From positions 540,413 through 604,412 of the forward strand of contig CAUYUJ010017982.1 in assembly GCA_963575745.1 (NCBI GenBank): a stretch of 64,000 bases of DNA, read 5' to 3'. This DNA is from Prorocentrum cordatum (lineage: Eukaryota > Sar > Dinophyceae > Prorocentrales > Prorocentraceae). Positions 43,304 through 54,419 of this stretch are shown here, piece by piece (position 1 is the first letter of the stretch; each line of letters opens with the position of its first letter). The notes below the pieces were generated by a model, which made no database searches, was not told the origin of the DNA, and was given only the letters and a program-made list of their open reading frames with translations. The position numbers and the translations under genes are program-made.

Positions 43304-44540
43304 TATCAAGATAAGCTTTCCCCGCGTAATCAACCGAGCCCCGATCGAAATGATCGCCACTCTGGTGCTGCCCCGAGCGCCAATCAGGAGGAGTGTGATT
43401 CGTGCTTTTTCCCGAGGGTTCAGAACGAACCCGACGGGACCCACGGGAGCCAGATGATGTCCTGCTCTTTCCCTGCCCATGCTCTTGCTGCTCAACCGTT
43501 TTCGCTCAATTGTTTCAGGGCCCTTGGCCTTAGAGCTACGCCAGGGGCACGGATTGGAGGAGAAAGGATGGGGAGGTGATGAGGGATGAGGGGGAGGAAG
43601 GGCGCGGGGCAATGCGTGTCCAAAACGAAGGCGCAACACCGCAGCATGTGGGCCGCAGGACGGGCCCCCCTGGAGGCCGAGGCCGAGGCCACGAGGCCGT
43701 CGCCTCACGCACTTCGCGCGCGCATCGCTGCACCAGGCAGCGGGAGCGCACGCCGAGTGCGGCTGTGCGCGCACTCGGGGCGTGAGGCGACGGCCTCGCG
43801 GCCTCGCCGCCAGCCCCGGCCTCCAGGAAGAAAAACGGCTGCGAGAGCCGCGCCCTCGGCCTCCAGAGGGGGCGGGGCGGGGCCGCCCTCGGGCACGACC
43901 GCGGCCCGCGGGCGAGGCCGGGGGCTCCGGGGGGGCCGACGGCTTGAGGAAGCCGGGCCGGGGGTCTGGGTTCGCGGGTTCGGGGGGGGGGCACCGGTGT
44001 CCACATCCGCGCGCGCACGCAGGGCGACGAGAGCTGCGCACGTCCACCGCTCCTGGCCAGGCCCGCGGCTGGCCCAGCCCAGGAGCGGTGCGCGCGCCCT
44101 CCCGGCTCGGCCAAGCGGGACACCTGCGCCGCTCCTGGGCCCGGGATGGGCCCCGCCAGCGGCCAGGGGCGTGCAACTGCAGGCCCAGCCGCCCTGGCAT
44201 GCGCGCGCACGCACATGCGCACTGCTGCCTCCAGCGGCTGGCGCGGCGTCACCACATCGAGAGCCATACGGGGCTGGGCTATAAGCTGGCCGAGTCTCGC
44301 GTCGAGCGGGTGGCTGCGATGGGAGAGCGCGCGCAGGGAAAAGCACCCGAGCGTGTGGGCGGGCGCGCCGCGCATGCAGCGTGCAGGGGGAACGAGCAAA
44401 CGTCGGCGGGCGCGCGAGGTAGCAGAGAAGCAACGCAGGTGGCGAGCACGCTGGCGGTCGCGCACACATGCGCACACGCAACGCGCACGCGCGCACGCGC
44501 GCACGCGCGCACGCACGCGCGCACGCACGCACGCGCGCAC
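43304..44540. other. GC-rich spacer, no gene recognised
   Basis: Contains the fragment related to 27075-27130 (about 43490-43550). Several 'gcgcgcacgcac' alternating runs occur towards 44460-44540. Frames are open on both strands without motifs. Confidence 0.45.
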
Positions 44541-44542
44541 AC

Positions 44543-44544
44543 GC

Positions 44545-44592
<48 letters not shown>

Positions 44593-44715
44593 GGACAGAC
44601 AGACAGACGGACAGACGGACAGACGGACGGACGGACGGACGGACGGACGGACGGACGGACGGACGGACGGACGGACGGACGGACGGACGGACGGACAGAC
44701 AGACAGACAGACGCT
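44543..44715. repeat. (GACA)n / (GGAC)n microsatellite
   Basis: Tetranucleotide run switching from 'gacagaca' to 'ggacggac' and back to 'gacagaca'. Purely repetitive. Confidence 0.95.
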
Positions 44716-44837
44716 CGGCCTCCCACGTTGCCGGGGCGCCCCCCCAGCAACGCCTCGAGGGCGCGCCCCAGCCGCGCCATGGGGAACGAGGGGCATGACG
44801 CGGATAAGAGTTGGCGCGCCGCCGAGCGCCCAGGCAG

Positions 44838-44922
44838 AGGAGGAGGAGGAGGAGGAGAAGGAGGAGGAGGAGGAGAAGGAGGAGGAGGAGGAGGAGGAGG
44901 AGGAGGAGGAGGAGGAGAGGGC
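44838..44922. repeat. (GGA)n microsatellite
   Basis: Near-pure GGA/GAA trinucleotide run. 44925-45345 is GC-rich spacer with no recognised gene. Confidence 0.9.
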
Positions 44923-45345
44923 GGAAGCGCCGCCCCGCGCCGGCCGCGGCCGCAGCGCGGCCCAAGCCGCCGCCGGCGGCGCAAGGCCTGGCGGGCCGCT
45001 CCAGCGTCGGGCCCTGGCCCGCAGCACGCGTCAGCTTCTGCGGGCGCGGCTGCTCGTCGCCCTCAGGGGTGGCGGCGCAAGCCCGCGGCAGAGCGGCGCT
45101 GCAGCCCCCCGCGTCGCCGCGGCGCGCCGGCCTGCTGTTTCGCCGTCGCCAGCAACCAGGGGCCAGCGCGGGCCCGCAGGGGCGCGCGGCCGGCGCTCCC
45201 AACGCTGCGGCGCGCCGCCGGCGCCTCAGCGCAGGCCCACGGCGGCGCGCAGCTGCCGCGCCAGCTCCCCCTGCAGGCCGCAGGCGAGCGCGCGGCGGGC
45301 GCGCGCGAGCTCGCGGGCCTGCTCGGCGTCGGGCAGGCGGCGCAC

Positions 45346-46939
45346 TTAGTCTTTCAGCCAGAGGCGCGCTTCAGCGCCCAGTCGCCCCCCCGCCTCGAGG
45401 ACGAACGGGGTGAGGCGCGCCCAGGGGTGGCGAGCGTGCTTGTCCCGCTCCCCGCGCCAGCTCGCCTCGCCGTCGCGGCGGGCCGCGACCCGCTGCTCCG
45501 CTGGGGTGCCCGCAGCGGGGTGTCGCGCGGACACGTCCAGCCAGCGGCGGCCGTCCTCGCCCTGGTACTCCAGATCGAGAACGGCGCGCTCCGTCTCCCC
45601 GGCGTGGCCCGGCCGCGGCCTGTCCCAGAGCGGGACGCTCTGCTCGTAGAGCGGTTCCTCGTGCCTCCAGCGCCGGAGCAGCCCGCCGAGCCGCCTGGCC
45701 AGTCTGCCGCGCCTGCGCACCACCCCGCCTCAGTTCTGGCAGGTGGCGCTGTGGTAGCCGAGGTCGTCCAGTGGCCGCCCGCAGACGTCGCCGCTGGCGC
45801 TCCGCAGGCAGCAGTGGGCCGTCGCCGCCGCGAGCTGGCCCCAGTCGCGCTCCGGCCGCCGGAGGTGCAGCCGTAGGCGAGCAGCCGTCTCCCAGTGCGC
45901 GTCCTCAAGCGCGCAGAGCGCCTCGCTGGGGTAGCCCAGGAAGGCTACCGCGCCCGGCCCCGCTTGCCCTCGCAGAGTGGCTTGTTGAAGAGGGGGCAAA
46001 CGCTGCAGGAACGCAGCGTGGTTTGTCTTTTGCACCTTCTCCATAGCCATGCCCTGCTTGAGCTCGTGAGCCAAGAAGTCAGCCAGCGTCCCGCCGTCCG
46101 CCAGCAGCAGCCCCTGCCAGGCTAGGCCCTGTCTCGCTTCCTCCAGCTTGCTCGCGGCAGCTGGCAGGCGCTCGAGGGCGTCGTGCAGCGAGCCGCAGCC
46201 CAGGTCTCTCGCAACCTCGGCGGCCGCGCCATACCAGGTGGCGAGAAAGGCAACGTTCCGCCGCGAGCAGGCCAGCTGCGCCCCGAGGCCGCCCAGGCGC
46301 TTGGGCAGGCCAAGCAACTCCTTGGCGTCGTTGCCAAAGTCGCGCCGCAGAAGCGTCTCCCAGCAGCCCGCCAGCCGGGCGTCGTAGCGTCGAGTGGCCT
46401 CTTCGCTAACCAACTCCTGCCGCAGGGCGTGCTGGCTGGCGGCGCCGGCGTAGGTTTGCAGCAAGGCCGCGGTAGCCTGCTTCTGCAGGCCCGCCTGGTG
46501 GAGCCGGAAGAGCGTGTCCCAGAGCTGCTGCAGCCGCAGAGCCGCCTTGTCGAGGCTGTCGGCGCGCGTTCCGAGGGCTGCGGGGTCGTCCTCAGAGTCT
46601 CCCCGCGGCCTGCGGTGCTTGCCAAGCACTGGGAGAACGGCCACGTAGCGGGGTTGCAGCGCAACCGGCACTACCGCGATCCCGCGCGGGGACCACACCG
46701 CGGTCTTGGTGTGGTTGAGTTCCAGGCCGTAGGGTTCCAGGGCTGTTTCCAGTGCATCGAGGACGTTCGGACAGAGGCCAGCGTCGACCACGAGGTACGT
46801 GTCGTCGAAGTAGGAGTAACGCCTGGCAGCAGGGTCCAACCTCTGGAGTTGCACCCAGAAGTCGGCGAGAGCCTCGCGTTGCGCCACCGAGACGCCAGCG
46901 GGGGAGAGAGGGTCACCTTGGTCGAAACCCCTGCTGCTT

Positions 46940-46940
<1 letters not shown>
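45346..46940 (-). mobile_element. 5'-truncated LINE-type retrotransposon
   Basis: The minus-strand frame opens at RGFDQGDPLSPAG (RT motif with QGDPLSP, about 46899-46935). It continues through RRYSYFDDTYLVVD (FDD catalytic pair, about 46795-46821) and GLELNHTKTAVW, and then a long helical thumb/connection region. It reaches CCLRSASGDVCGRPLDDLG and YHSATC, a Cys/His cluster near 45735-45810. An in-frame TGA at 45730-45732 interrupts the frame. The same frame then continues to 45346 with LDLEYQGEDGRRWLDVSARH, ERDKHARH and LTPFVLEAGGRLG, a pattern suggestive of a C-terminal restriction-like endonuclease. Everything upstream of QGDPLSP is replaced by a tetranucleotide microsatellite, so the fingers of the RT are missing. 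Confidence 0.72.
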
Positions 46941-47185
<245 letters not shown>

Positions 47186-47189
47186 TGGC

Positions 47190-48400
47190 GTCGCGGCCAC
47201 ACGCGCAGCGGCGCGCCGTAGAACGTCGGGCGAAGAGGCGCGCGCACAGATTGCCCCCCCCCCCCCCCCCCCTGGGGCCGCCAACAGGCCAAGACCGGCC
47301 GACAGAAGTGGGCAGCTCCTGGCATGCGTCTCCCCGCCTCGCGCGCCCAGCGGCAGACTGCGGGGGGCCGGCGGAAGCAGGACGGAGGGCGCGCGCGGGG
47401 AGGAGGAGGGAGGAGAAGCAGGAAGCCCGAGGCCCTCCCAATGGAGGGCATGCGCAGTGCCACGGCGCCCCCTGTCCCAGGAACCTGGAGCACGTACCAC
47501 TGCTCGCAAAGTCACTACTGGCAAGTAGCCTGGATCCGCCGCAGGGGATCTGCGATCCACTATATTGAAGCAGACATGTGTTTTCCAGACGTTTGCGAGT
47601 GGGCATTTCGCGAGTCATGGGGCGCGCTCAGTGACTATCCCCCCTCCTCCTCGAAGGGCCCCGCCCAAGGGATGGGGGGGAAGCATGGGGAAGCGCAGCT
47701 GCTGCGGACCGCAGGGCGTCCCCGCTCGCGGGATTCGGCCTCGCTGCACAATTCAGCCCCGCCGTCCCGTGCTATGTCCGATCGATCCCCGCCCTGCGGC
47801 GGCCACGCAAGGAGCCGTCACCGCCGCCGCTGTCGGCGACGGCGTCGGCGTTGTCGGGGTCGTCGGAGTCGTCGGGGTCGTCGTCGTTGGCGTCGTCGCC
47901 GTCGCCGGCTCGTCGTCGTCGTCGCCGTCGCCGCTTCGTCGTCGTCGTCATTGCAGGCGGGGCCGCGACGCCTGCCTGCTTTATTAGGCAGGCCACGTCG
48001 TGCACGAACTTGGGGGGCGGGCGGGCCAGCAGCTCCAGAGGGGACCTCCAGTGGGGAGGGAAGGCATCCACCACCGAGCTCGTGCTGTGCCAGGACAGCG
48101 GTCGGGAAATCTGGCTCAGCGTGTCGCAGCAGCGGCCCCGGCGGCACGCCGTGCCCTGCAAAGGCACAGCGTGTCGCTCCGCTCCGTGGGGCGGGGGGCC
48201 GGGAAAAGCTCGGAACGCTGACGCTTGTCCTGATCATGCGCTACCGAAAATGTTCAATAACGAAGCAGAGAAACCAGTCGCGACCGATCTCGTCGGGAAT
48301 TCGGCAACCGGCGGTTGCGGTCGGTAGCGGTATAATCGGTAATTCCGCTACCGATCAGTAGCGGCTTTACCGACCGTTACTGACCGTCTGATCAGACGAA
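47190..48400. other. spacer, no gene recognised
   Basis: GC-rich with GTC/GCC runs (47815-47955). At 48255-48400 there is an AT-richer stretch of short words such as 'tcggtagcgg' and 'ccgaccgttac' in both orientations. No protein motif. Confidence 0.45.
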
Positions 48401-48401
48401 T

Positions 48402-48406
48402 GTGCG

Positions 48407-48478
<72 letters not shown>

Positions 48479-48660
48479 ACACCACCGATATCGTCATCAT
48501 CGTCATCATCATCCACATCATCATGAAACTCGTTGTGTTGTTCATCCTTATTCACACTACCATCATCATCCTCATCATCCTCATCATCCTCATCATCCTC
48601 ATCATCCTCATCATCATCATAATCATCATCATCATAATCGTCATCATTGCCATCATTGCC
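48402..48660. repeat. (CAT)n microsatellite
   Basis: Long ATC/CAT run with short interruptions; a second, degenerate CAT patch lies at about 48815-48920. Confidence 0.93.
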
Positions 48661-48959
48661 GTCACGGGGGAAAAAAAAGGGAAGGTGAATGGGGCGGATG
48701 GGAAGGGAAGGGGAAAGGAAGGGAATGGTCGCAGCGTCCACTGGAGCACCAATCGCATGGTCGCGGCGATCACTGGCGCAGTTCAACTGTCGGCCTCCTC
48801 CTCCTCCTCCTCCGACTCATCATTTTCACCATCACCACCACCACCAGAAACGTCAGCATCACCATCATCGTCATCGTCATCATCAACATCATCATCCGCA
48901 TCATCATCACCATCAGCAACACATGTTTATGTAATGTTTTATAATCAGTACGATGCATA

Positions 48960-49960
48960 TATCAGCCGAGGGCCCTAAGGGGGGGCCCAGGCTAGATAAG
49001 TTGCGAAGTTGTTCGAACCGCGTTCGCCGTGGCCACTGGTTGCAGTACGATTGAGAATAGTGGTAGTATGAACGGTGGCGGTGAACAGAGCGACGCCAGA
49101 CTGACGGCAAGCCGAAGTCAGACTGACGCTATACGCCTGACGCCGATCTGCCGCCACTCCGATGTCAGACGGACGTCAGTCTGCTGTCTGAGCCACAACA
49201 GCGGTTGCATTAACACCTGCACTTTTTCGGCGGGGGAGTGGGAGTTCGCGCGCGGCCTAGAACGAAGGTTTTAGTGGGGGGGGCCTAGGTAGGGGGAGGG
49301 CTTCGCTTCTCTCCCCTCTCCGTCTGCTTCCGTCTCTGCGGCCCAGCTGGGGTTGGCCCACAGTGGCATGAGCGCTCGAAGACGCACGCGTACGCCGATG
49401 TGGGCGGGCACAAGTCGGCCACGGTTGCGCGCAAGTCGCGCGCGCGGCAGTGCGACGCGACCGCGGCCTCGCTGCGCAGGCGCGGCCATCGCGCCGTCGC
49501 GCGCCAGGGATAGGTCGCCGCGGGGGAGGGGGGCGCTGCCCGCCCCCCCGCGGGGCGTGCGCTTGTCAGGTGATTTGCAATTTGGAGGAGGCGCCGCGCG
49601 CGCGCCCGCGCGCGCGCGGCGGGTGCCTCCCTGGCGCGCGTTCCTTCTTCCACCCTCCACCCTGTCGCGCAGGCGTGGCGCGAGGCCGCCCGAGCGGCGG
49701 CGCGTCGGGCCTGGGCCCGTCGCGGCCGCCCACCGGGGGGCAGCCTCGCGCCGCGCCGCGCCCACCGACGGCGGCAGCAGGCGGGGTCGAGGCCTCGCAC
49801 GCGCGGCGTGATTTGTGCTCAAGTGCTCCTCTCGGGCGCTCGCGTCCGAGGCGCTGCCCGCTCGGACGGCGGGGGCCGCGCACGGCGATCGCAGGGCCGC
49901 CCGAGGCGGCCGGCGGCGCGCTCAGGGCCGCAGGCCCGGCGCGCGGCGAAGCTGCACGAG
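48960..49960. other. spacer, no gene recognised
   Basis: Around 49090-49190 'cagactgacg', 'cagacggacgtcag' and 'cgccagactgacggc' repeat in direct and inverted order. The rest is GC-rich with frames open on both strands and no motif. Confidence 0.4.
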
Positions 49961-49968
49961 ACAGAGGG

Positions 49969-50134
49969 CTAGGGCTCCCAACTTCGCGCTTCGCGCTCCG
50001 CGAAGCGCGAAGCGCGAATAACTTCGCGCTCTCGCGCCGCCCCCCCAAAGGGAGAAAAGGAGGACGAGGAGGAGGGGGAGAAGGAACGAGGACCGCGAAG
50101 CGCGAATAACTTCGCGCCCTCGAGGGAGCCCTTG
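49969..50134. mobile_element. MITE-like TIR element, copy 1
   Basis: 166 bp with terminal inverted repeats CTAGGGCTCCC / GGGAGCCCTTG (10 of 11 match) and a 7-bp direct flanking repeat 'cagaggg' (49962-49968 and 50135-50141). The interior has a strong palindrome (cttcgcgcttcgcg / cgcgaagcgcgaag) and a purine-rich middle. A close relative is at 51134-51306. It has no coding capacity; mobilised by an unknown transposase. Confidence 0.8.
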
Positions 50135-50300
50135 CAGAGGGCGGCCGAGGTCACAGACGCCGCGGCCTGAGGAGATCAGGCAGTGAGCCCGGGGGCCGCG
50201 GGCGGGCGCGCGGCGGGTCGGCAGACGCCAGCCCCGCCGGCCAGGAGGCTGGCGTCCCGCGCCGCCACGGCCCAGGGCACCGGGGGGAGCATGCGCGTGG

Positions 50301-51133
50301 ATGATGGCCCTCTTGCCCACCCTCCTCGGGGCGGTCGCGGCGGTGGAGATCGGGCGTAGGTGGAGAGCACCGGCGACGCCCGCTGCACCGCCAGCACCGC
50401 GTGTCACGGCTGTGGAGCCCGCGGAGGTGATGTGGGCAGCCGCGGGGGGAGGGGGAACATGCCCTCCTCAGTTGCGGGCGCTGGAGGAGAACCAGCGGCA
50501 CCGCGACATGGCGGCGGCGAAGGAGGAGCCGCATCGCCACCCGGCCCCATCGGTTGAGCCGTCAGGACCGGCAGGGGGCAAGGGGCGGCCACCAGCTCGG
50601 GCCCCGCCACCGGGCAAACCCGCAGGTAGCAAGGGGCGGCAGCCGCCCCGTCCGCCAGCCCCTCCGAGGGAGGCCCAGGCGCCGAGCCACAGCGAGGCGG
50701 AGAACGGGGACACACCGCCTGCTGGGGGGGCAGGCTCCGCGAGGAGGAGGAGCTTTGCCTGGGACTGGGTCCCAGGATGGAGCCGAGAACCCCTGGCCAA
50801 GCGCGGGCAGAGGAGCGCCAGGCGAGCCCCCCCCCACGCCGACCAGTGAGGAGGCCGAGGACGAGGACGACGACCAGCGCGGCTGGTTCGGCTTCAGGGG
50901 CGTGAAGGTCGGGATCAGCTGGTTGGGCGGGTGGTCCACGGACCTGCCGATCTTTGAGATCAAGTGGGCCGACCATGCCTGCAGCGGCGGCGGCGTCATC
51001 GGGAGCGGCCTCAACACCTTGGGCTACGCGGCATTTGGTACGGGCTGGCCAATGCTGTGCTGGACCACGCTCGCGGGGCTCATCGTGGCGCTGGTGATCG
51101 GCCTCGGTTACGGCCCCCATTCCATCGCCTCTG
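50301..51133 (+). CDS. Element D first coding block, Pro-rich protein with membrane segment
   Basis: ATG at 50301 starts MMALLPTLLGAVAAVEIGRR, a hydrophobic leader. A Gln/Glu/Arg stretch (LRALEENQRHRDMAAAKEEP) and a Pro/Lys/Gly-rich region follow. At a C9 run near 50828-50836 protein-like sequence moves to another frame, giving PTPTSEEAEDEDDDQRGW, then VGISWLGGWSTDLPIFEIKW, and a predicted membrane helix WPMLCWTTLAGLIVALVIGL (about 51049-51108). It is cut by a TIR element at 51134. The family is not recognised. It may be ORF1 of element D or an unrelated gene. Confidence 0.45.
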
Positions 51134-51306
51134 CAAGGGCTCCTACGTTCGCGCTTCGCGCTGCGCGAAGCGCGAAGCGCGAATAACTTCGCGCTCTCGC
51201 GCCGCCCCCCAAGGGGGAGAAGAGGAGGACGAGGAGGAGGGGGAGGAGGAAGGAGGACGGCGAAGCGCGAAGCGCGAATAACTTCGCGCCCTCCTGGGAG
51301 CCCTTG
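51134..51306. mobile_element. MITE-like TIR element, copy 2
   Basis: 173 bp with terminal inverted repeats CAAGGGCTCC / GGAGCCCTTG (perfect over 10 bp) and a 6-bp direct flanking repeat 'cctctg' (51128-51133 and 51307-51312). The interior is about 85% like copy 1, including the GCGCTTCGCG palindrome. It lies directly after a membrane-protein-like coding stretch. Confidence 0.8.
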
Positions 51307-51312
51307 CCTCTG

Positions 51313-52405
51313 TACTCGACCTGCTGATCTGCACACCGCTCAGGAGGGTTGGTTGCATGCTAGGGTGGTTGTCCGGCCAAGAAGCCAGGGCCGACCTCGG
51401 CGGACGAAGGCGTCGCGCCAGAGCGCCGTGGCGCAGCTGCGGGCGAAAGGGGCCGACAAGGTGCCGCGCCACCTGATCATCACAGTAAGGGACACGGCGG
51501 CCAGGTGAGAGCGACCTTCGCTGAGCACGGGCATCAAGTACAAGAAGGCTGGGGTCGCATGCCCTACAAAGAAGTGCTGGCGACCACCTCGCCTCGTCTA
51601 CGGGATCTCCTCGAGGACCCCCAGGACAAGGTGATCCGCCTCTGCAGGGAGATGCCGTGCCTCGATGATGGGAACTGTGCTGTCCACGCACCAGCCTTCG
51701 GGTGCGTCACGGCCGACGCCGATACCAACTTGGAGGCGCTGATCCTTGCTTCACCGAGGCCTTGCTGGCTCGGGCGGGCGGTTGGCTCGGCGGCTTCACC
51801 GCGTGGGCGTGGGCGCGCTGCAGTAGGCTTCAAGGGATGTGCGGAGCTCTGTGGGCCGCTGAAGAGGTGCGGGCAGCGTGGTTGTCAGCGAGGCAGGCGG
51901 AGCGCTGCCGACGCGCCGGCGGAGTTGCTCAAGGACCCCAGCTCGGAGACGGAGTCGGAGCCGGAGCACCAGCGGTGCATGGCCCACGATGTCCTCTGCA
52001 CCAAGAGGGAGACACCATCTACCAGCTGTCCAAGGAGAAGTGCCGCGACCGGGCACGTGGGGAGCCGATCCGCCTGGTCACCGAAGACGGGGAGGTGTCT
52101 AACGTCAAGGGCTCGGAGAAGGTAGTGACGCTGTGCTGGCGGCATACCAGTACCTACCAGAGGGAGCGGGGAAGCATGAAGTGCGCCCACCTCTGTTGCC
52201 ACCCGCGAGGCACCTCTCTTGCCGCCCCCAGCTTACCCCCCCGCAGCCGCCGTGGCGAGATACGCTGTCCAGGGAGGAGCTGGGAGACCTGCTGAGCGGC
52301 GCTGCCCGAGATCGCCGGCGCTGGCGTGGTGAGGAGGCCCCAGCACTGGAGTGCCTGAGAGCTCGGGCGAGCAGCGGTGAACATCCACTAGACGTGACCG
52401 AGCGC
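51313..52405 (+). pseudogene. Element D second coding block, fragmentary
   Basis: Protein-like pieces in several frames: SRQSAVAQLRAKGADKVPRH ending at a strong donor-like CCAG|GTGAGA at 51505; MPYKEVLATTSPRLRDLLED and REMPCLDDGNCAVHAP (51559-51690); HQRCMAHDVLCTKRE then GDTIYQLSKEKCRDRARGEP and NVKGSEKVVTLCWRH (51970-52145); and TLSREELGDLLSGAARDRRR (52263-52325). No domain is recognised. The mixture of open frames with a good splice donor suggests exons, but decay is equally possible. Confidence 0.35.
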
Positions 52406-52409
52406 CTCC

Positions 52410-52935
52410 AGCAGAACAGGAGGAGGAGGAGGAGGAGGAGGAGGAGGAGGAGGAGGAGGAGGAGGAGGAGGAGGGGGGGAGGGCAAGCTAGGTGCGCTCG
52501 CGTCATATCTGACGTCCTACCCCTCCCTCCCATCCCTTACCATGGCGCTGATTTTCTCTATCCGCGGACGCGTGTCGTAGCGGACCTGTGGCTCCGCGCG
52601 CGCGTGCGTAGTGGGTGGTGGTGCACGTGCGTGCGTGCGTGCGTGTGTGCGTGGTTGTCGTGGTGGTGGTGGTGGTGGTGGTGGTAGTGGTGGTGGTGGT
52701 GGGTGGTGATGGTGGTGGTGGTGGTGCTGGTGGTGGTGGTGGTGCTGCTGGTGGTGTGTTGGTGTGCTGGTGCTGGTGGTGGTTGTGGTGGTGGTGGTGT
52801 GGTGGTGGTGGGGTGGTGGTGGTGGTGATGGTGGTGGTGGTGGTGCTGGTGGTGGTGGTGGTGCTGCTGTGTGTTGGTACTGGTGCTGGTGCTGGTGGTG
52901 GTGGTGGTGGTGGTGGTGGTGGTGGTGGTGGTGGT
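52410..52935. repeat. (GGA)n then (GGT)n microsatellites
   Basis: GGA run at about 52410-52475 and a long imperfect GGT/GCT run at about 52650-52935, separated by 'gtgcgctcgcgtc' and a 'gcgtgtcgtagcggacctg' segment resembling the 22.1-22.3 kb repeat. Confidence 0.9.
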
Positions 52936-53029
52936 GGCGGTGCGGCGCGGTGGTGGCGGGCGGATGGGCGCGCGAGAAAAAGGCCCGCGCTGGGGCGAGA
53001 ACGCCATCCTGAACGACGGAGGCCAAACA

Positions 53030-53395
53030 CCGATCCGAAAATGAGGCCCACGCTGCAGCGGGAGCACGATTCGGAACGATTCGGGAGCAGAAATGACGCC
53101 GGCGCCTCAACGAGAGCAGCATTTTGGGAAAAAATGACGCCGGCGCCTCAGCGAGAGTCGTTTCCCGGGATTTCCCGGGCATCCTGTGTAAAAAAACAAT
53201 ACGCGGAGGGTGCGCGGCCATCACCCGGACGCCATCAGGGGAAGGATTCGGGAGCAGAAATGGAGCCGGCACCTCAACGAGAGCAGCATTTTGGGAAAAA
53301 ATGACGCCGGCGCGAGAGCAGCATAAAACAGTACGCGGAGGGTGCGCGGCCATCACCCGGACGCCATCAGGGGAAGAGGGAGAGTATATTCATAT
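53030..53395. repeat. interleaved repeats with GGAGCAGAAATGACGCCGGC units
   Basis: 'gattcgggagcagaaatg' occurs at about 53088 and 53247. 'gagagcagcattttgggaaa' occurs at about 53111 and 53279. 'acgcggagggtgcgcggcca' with 'tcacccggacgccatcaggg' occurs at about 53202 and 53332. The array begins with 'aaaatgaggcccacgctgc', shared with 22.66 kb. Confidence 0.8.
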
Positions 53396-53402
53396 TGAAT
53401 AA

Positions 53403-53637
53403 TTGTGGAGGAGGAGGAGGGGGAGGGGGAGGGGGAGGAGGAGGGGGAGGGAGGAGGGGGGAGGAGGGAAGGAGGAGGAGGAGGAAGGAGGGGGAGGAGG
53501 AGGAAGGAGGGGAGGGGGGGAGGGGAAGGAGGGAGGAGGGGAGGAGGGAGGAGGAGGAGGAGGGAGGAGGAGGAGGAGGAGGAGGAGGAGGAGGAGGAGG
53601 AGAACGAAGGAGGAGGAGGAGGAGGAGGAGGGGGAGC
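53403..53637. repeat. (GGA)n / (GGGGA)n tract
   Basis: Near-pure purine microsatellite; the adjoining coding block starts right at its end. Confidence 0.92.
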
Positions 53638-53790
53638 CATCGTGGAGTCCCTCGAGGCCCTGAAGCGGGACCGCGGGCGTGTCATGACGGACGACGAGCT
53701 GGACAACTTGCGCCAGCTGGCTGCCGTGCTTCGCGAGAGGCGCGGTCGCAACCAGGCCCATGAGGAGCATTTGGACGCCCGAAATGGGTA
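53638..53790 (+). CDS. Element D coding block, helical fragment
   Basis: About 50 codons: IVESLEALKRDRGRVMTDDE, LDNLRQLAAVLRERRGRNQA, HEEHLDARNG. Charged, helix-forming and of normal composition, immediately after a GGA tract. It runs into the inverted-repeat element at 53782, where a GGGTACGG donor-like site occurs. Confidence 0.4.
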
Positions 53791-53970
53791 CGGAAAAAAT
53801 GGGTACAATACCCAACAACACATGTTATCCCACACCAACAGCGGCCGCTGTTGGACAGGCGGCCTTCTGTCTCAAATGGACGCAGGCCGCGGCGGCGCGG
53901 ACAGCGAGTCCTGCTCAAAGTGAACAGGAACTGCTGTTGGGCATAGTACCCATTCTTTCCGTACCCATTT
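53782..53970. mobile_element. small element with long terminal inverted repeats, intron-like
   Basis: 189 bp whose ends are inverted copies of about 36 bp: left 'aaatgggtacgg', 'gggtacaatacccaac'; right 'gttgggcatagtaccc', 'ccgtacccattt'. Four mismatches were counted by eye. A smaller palindrome (caacagcggccgctgttg) lies inside. A donor-like GTACGG at about 53789 and an acceptor-like 'ccttcttgcag' ending at 53981 could allow splicing. No target duplication is evident. Confidence 0.65.
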
Positions 53971-54419
53971 CCTTCTTGCAGAAGGCAGGAGCATGGCGCG
54001 GAGGCCGGGCGTACCCGGCGCCAGGAGCACCGCGCGCCCCCGGCTGGGCCGCCCCCCGCGCCCTGGCCCCAAGAGAAGCCCCTCCTGGCCTTGGGCCGGC
54101 GCCCCGCCCCGGGGTGCGATGGGGGCCCTCTGGGGGAGCGCAAGCCAGCCAAGGGCTGGGCCCCGAGGGCCAGGGCCGCCTCCCTGGCGAGCGCAGGACC
54201 AGAGGCGCGAGGAGCTGAGGTGCGGGCGGGGCTGGGTCGGGGGCCGCCCTGGTGCAGTGCCGACGCCTCCCCCCACGAGCTCGTTGGAGCACCGGGCGGG
54301 GCCGGCCTTCGGAGTCCCAGCGCGACGGCCAGGGGGGGCCTTCGGCCACGACGAGCACGGCCCGTGCGAGGAGGCCAGGCGCTCGGCAGGCGCCCCGGGC
54401 GGCCGAGACCCTGCAGAGG

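Noticed and set aside
44466-44800. Open frames giving Asp-Arg-Gln-Thr and Val-Cys-Leu-Ser repeats
   Set aside because: They are translations of the (GACA)n/(GGAC)n microsatellite and occur in all frames.
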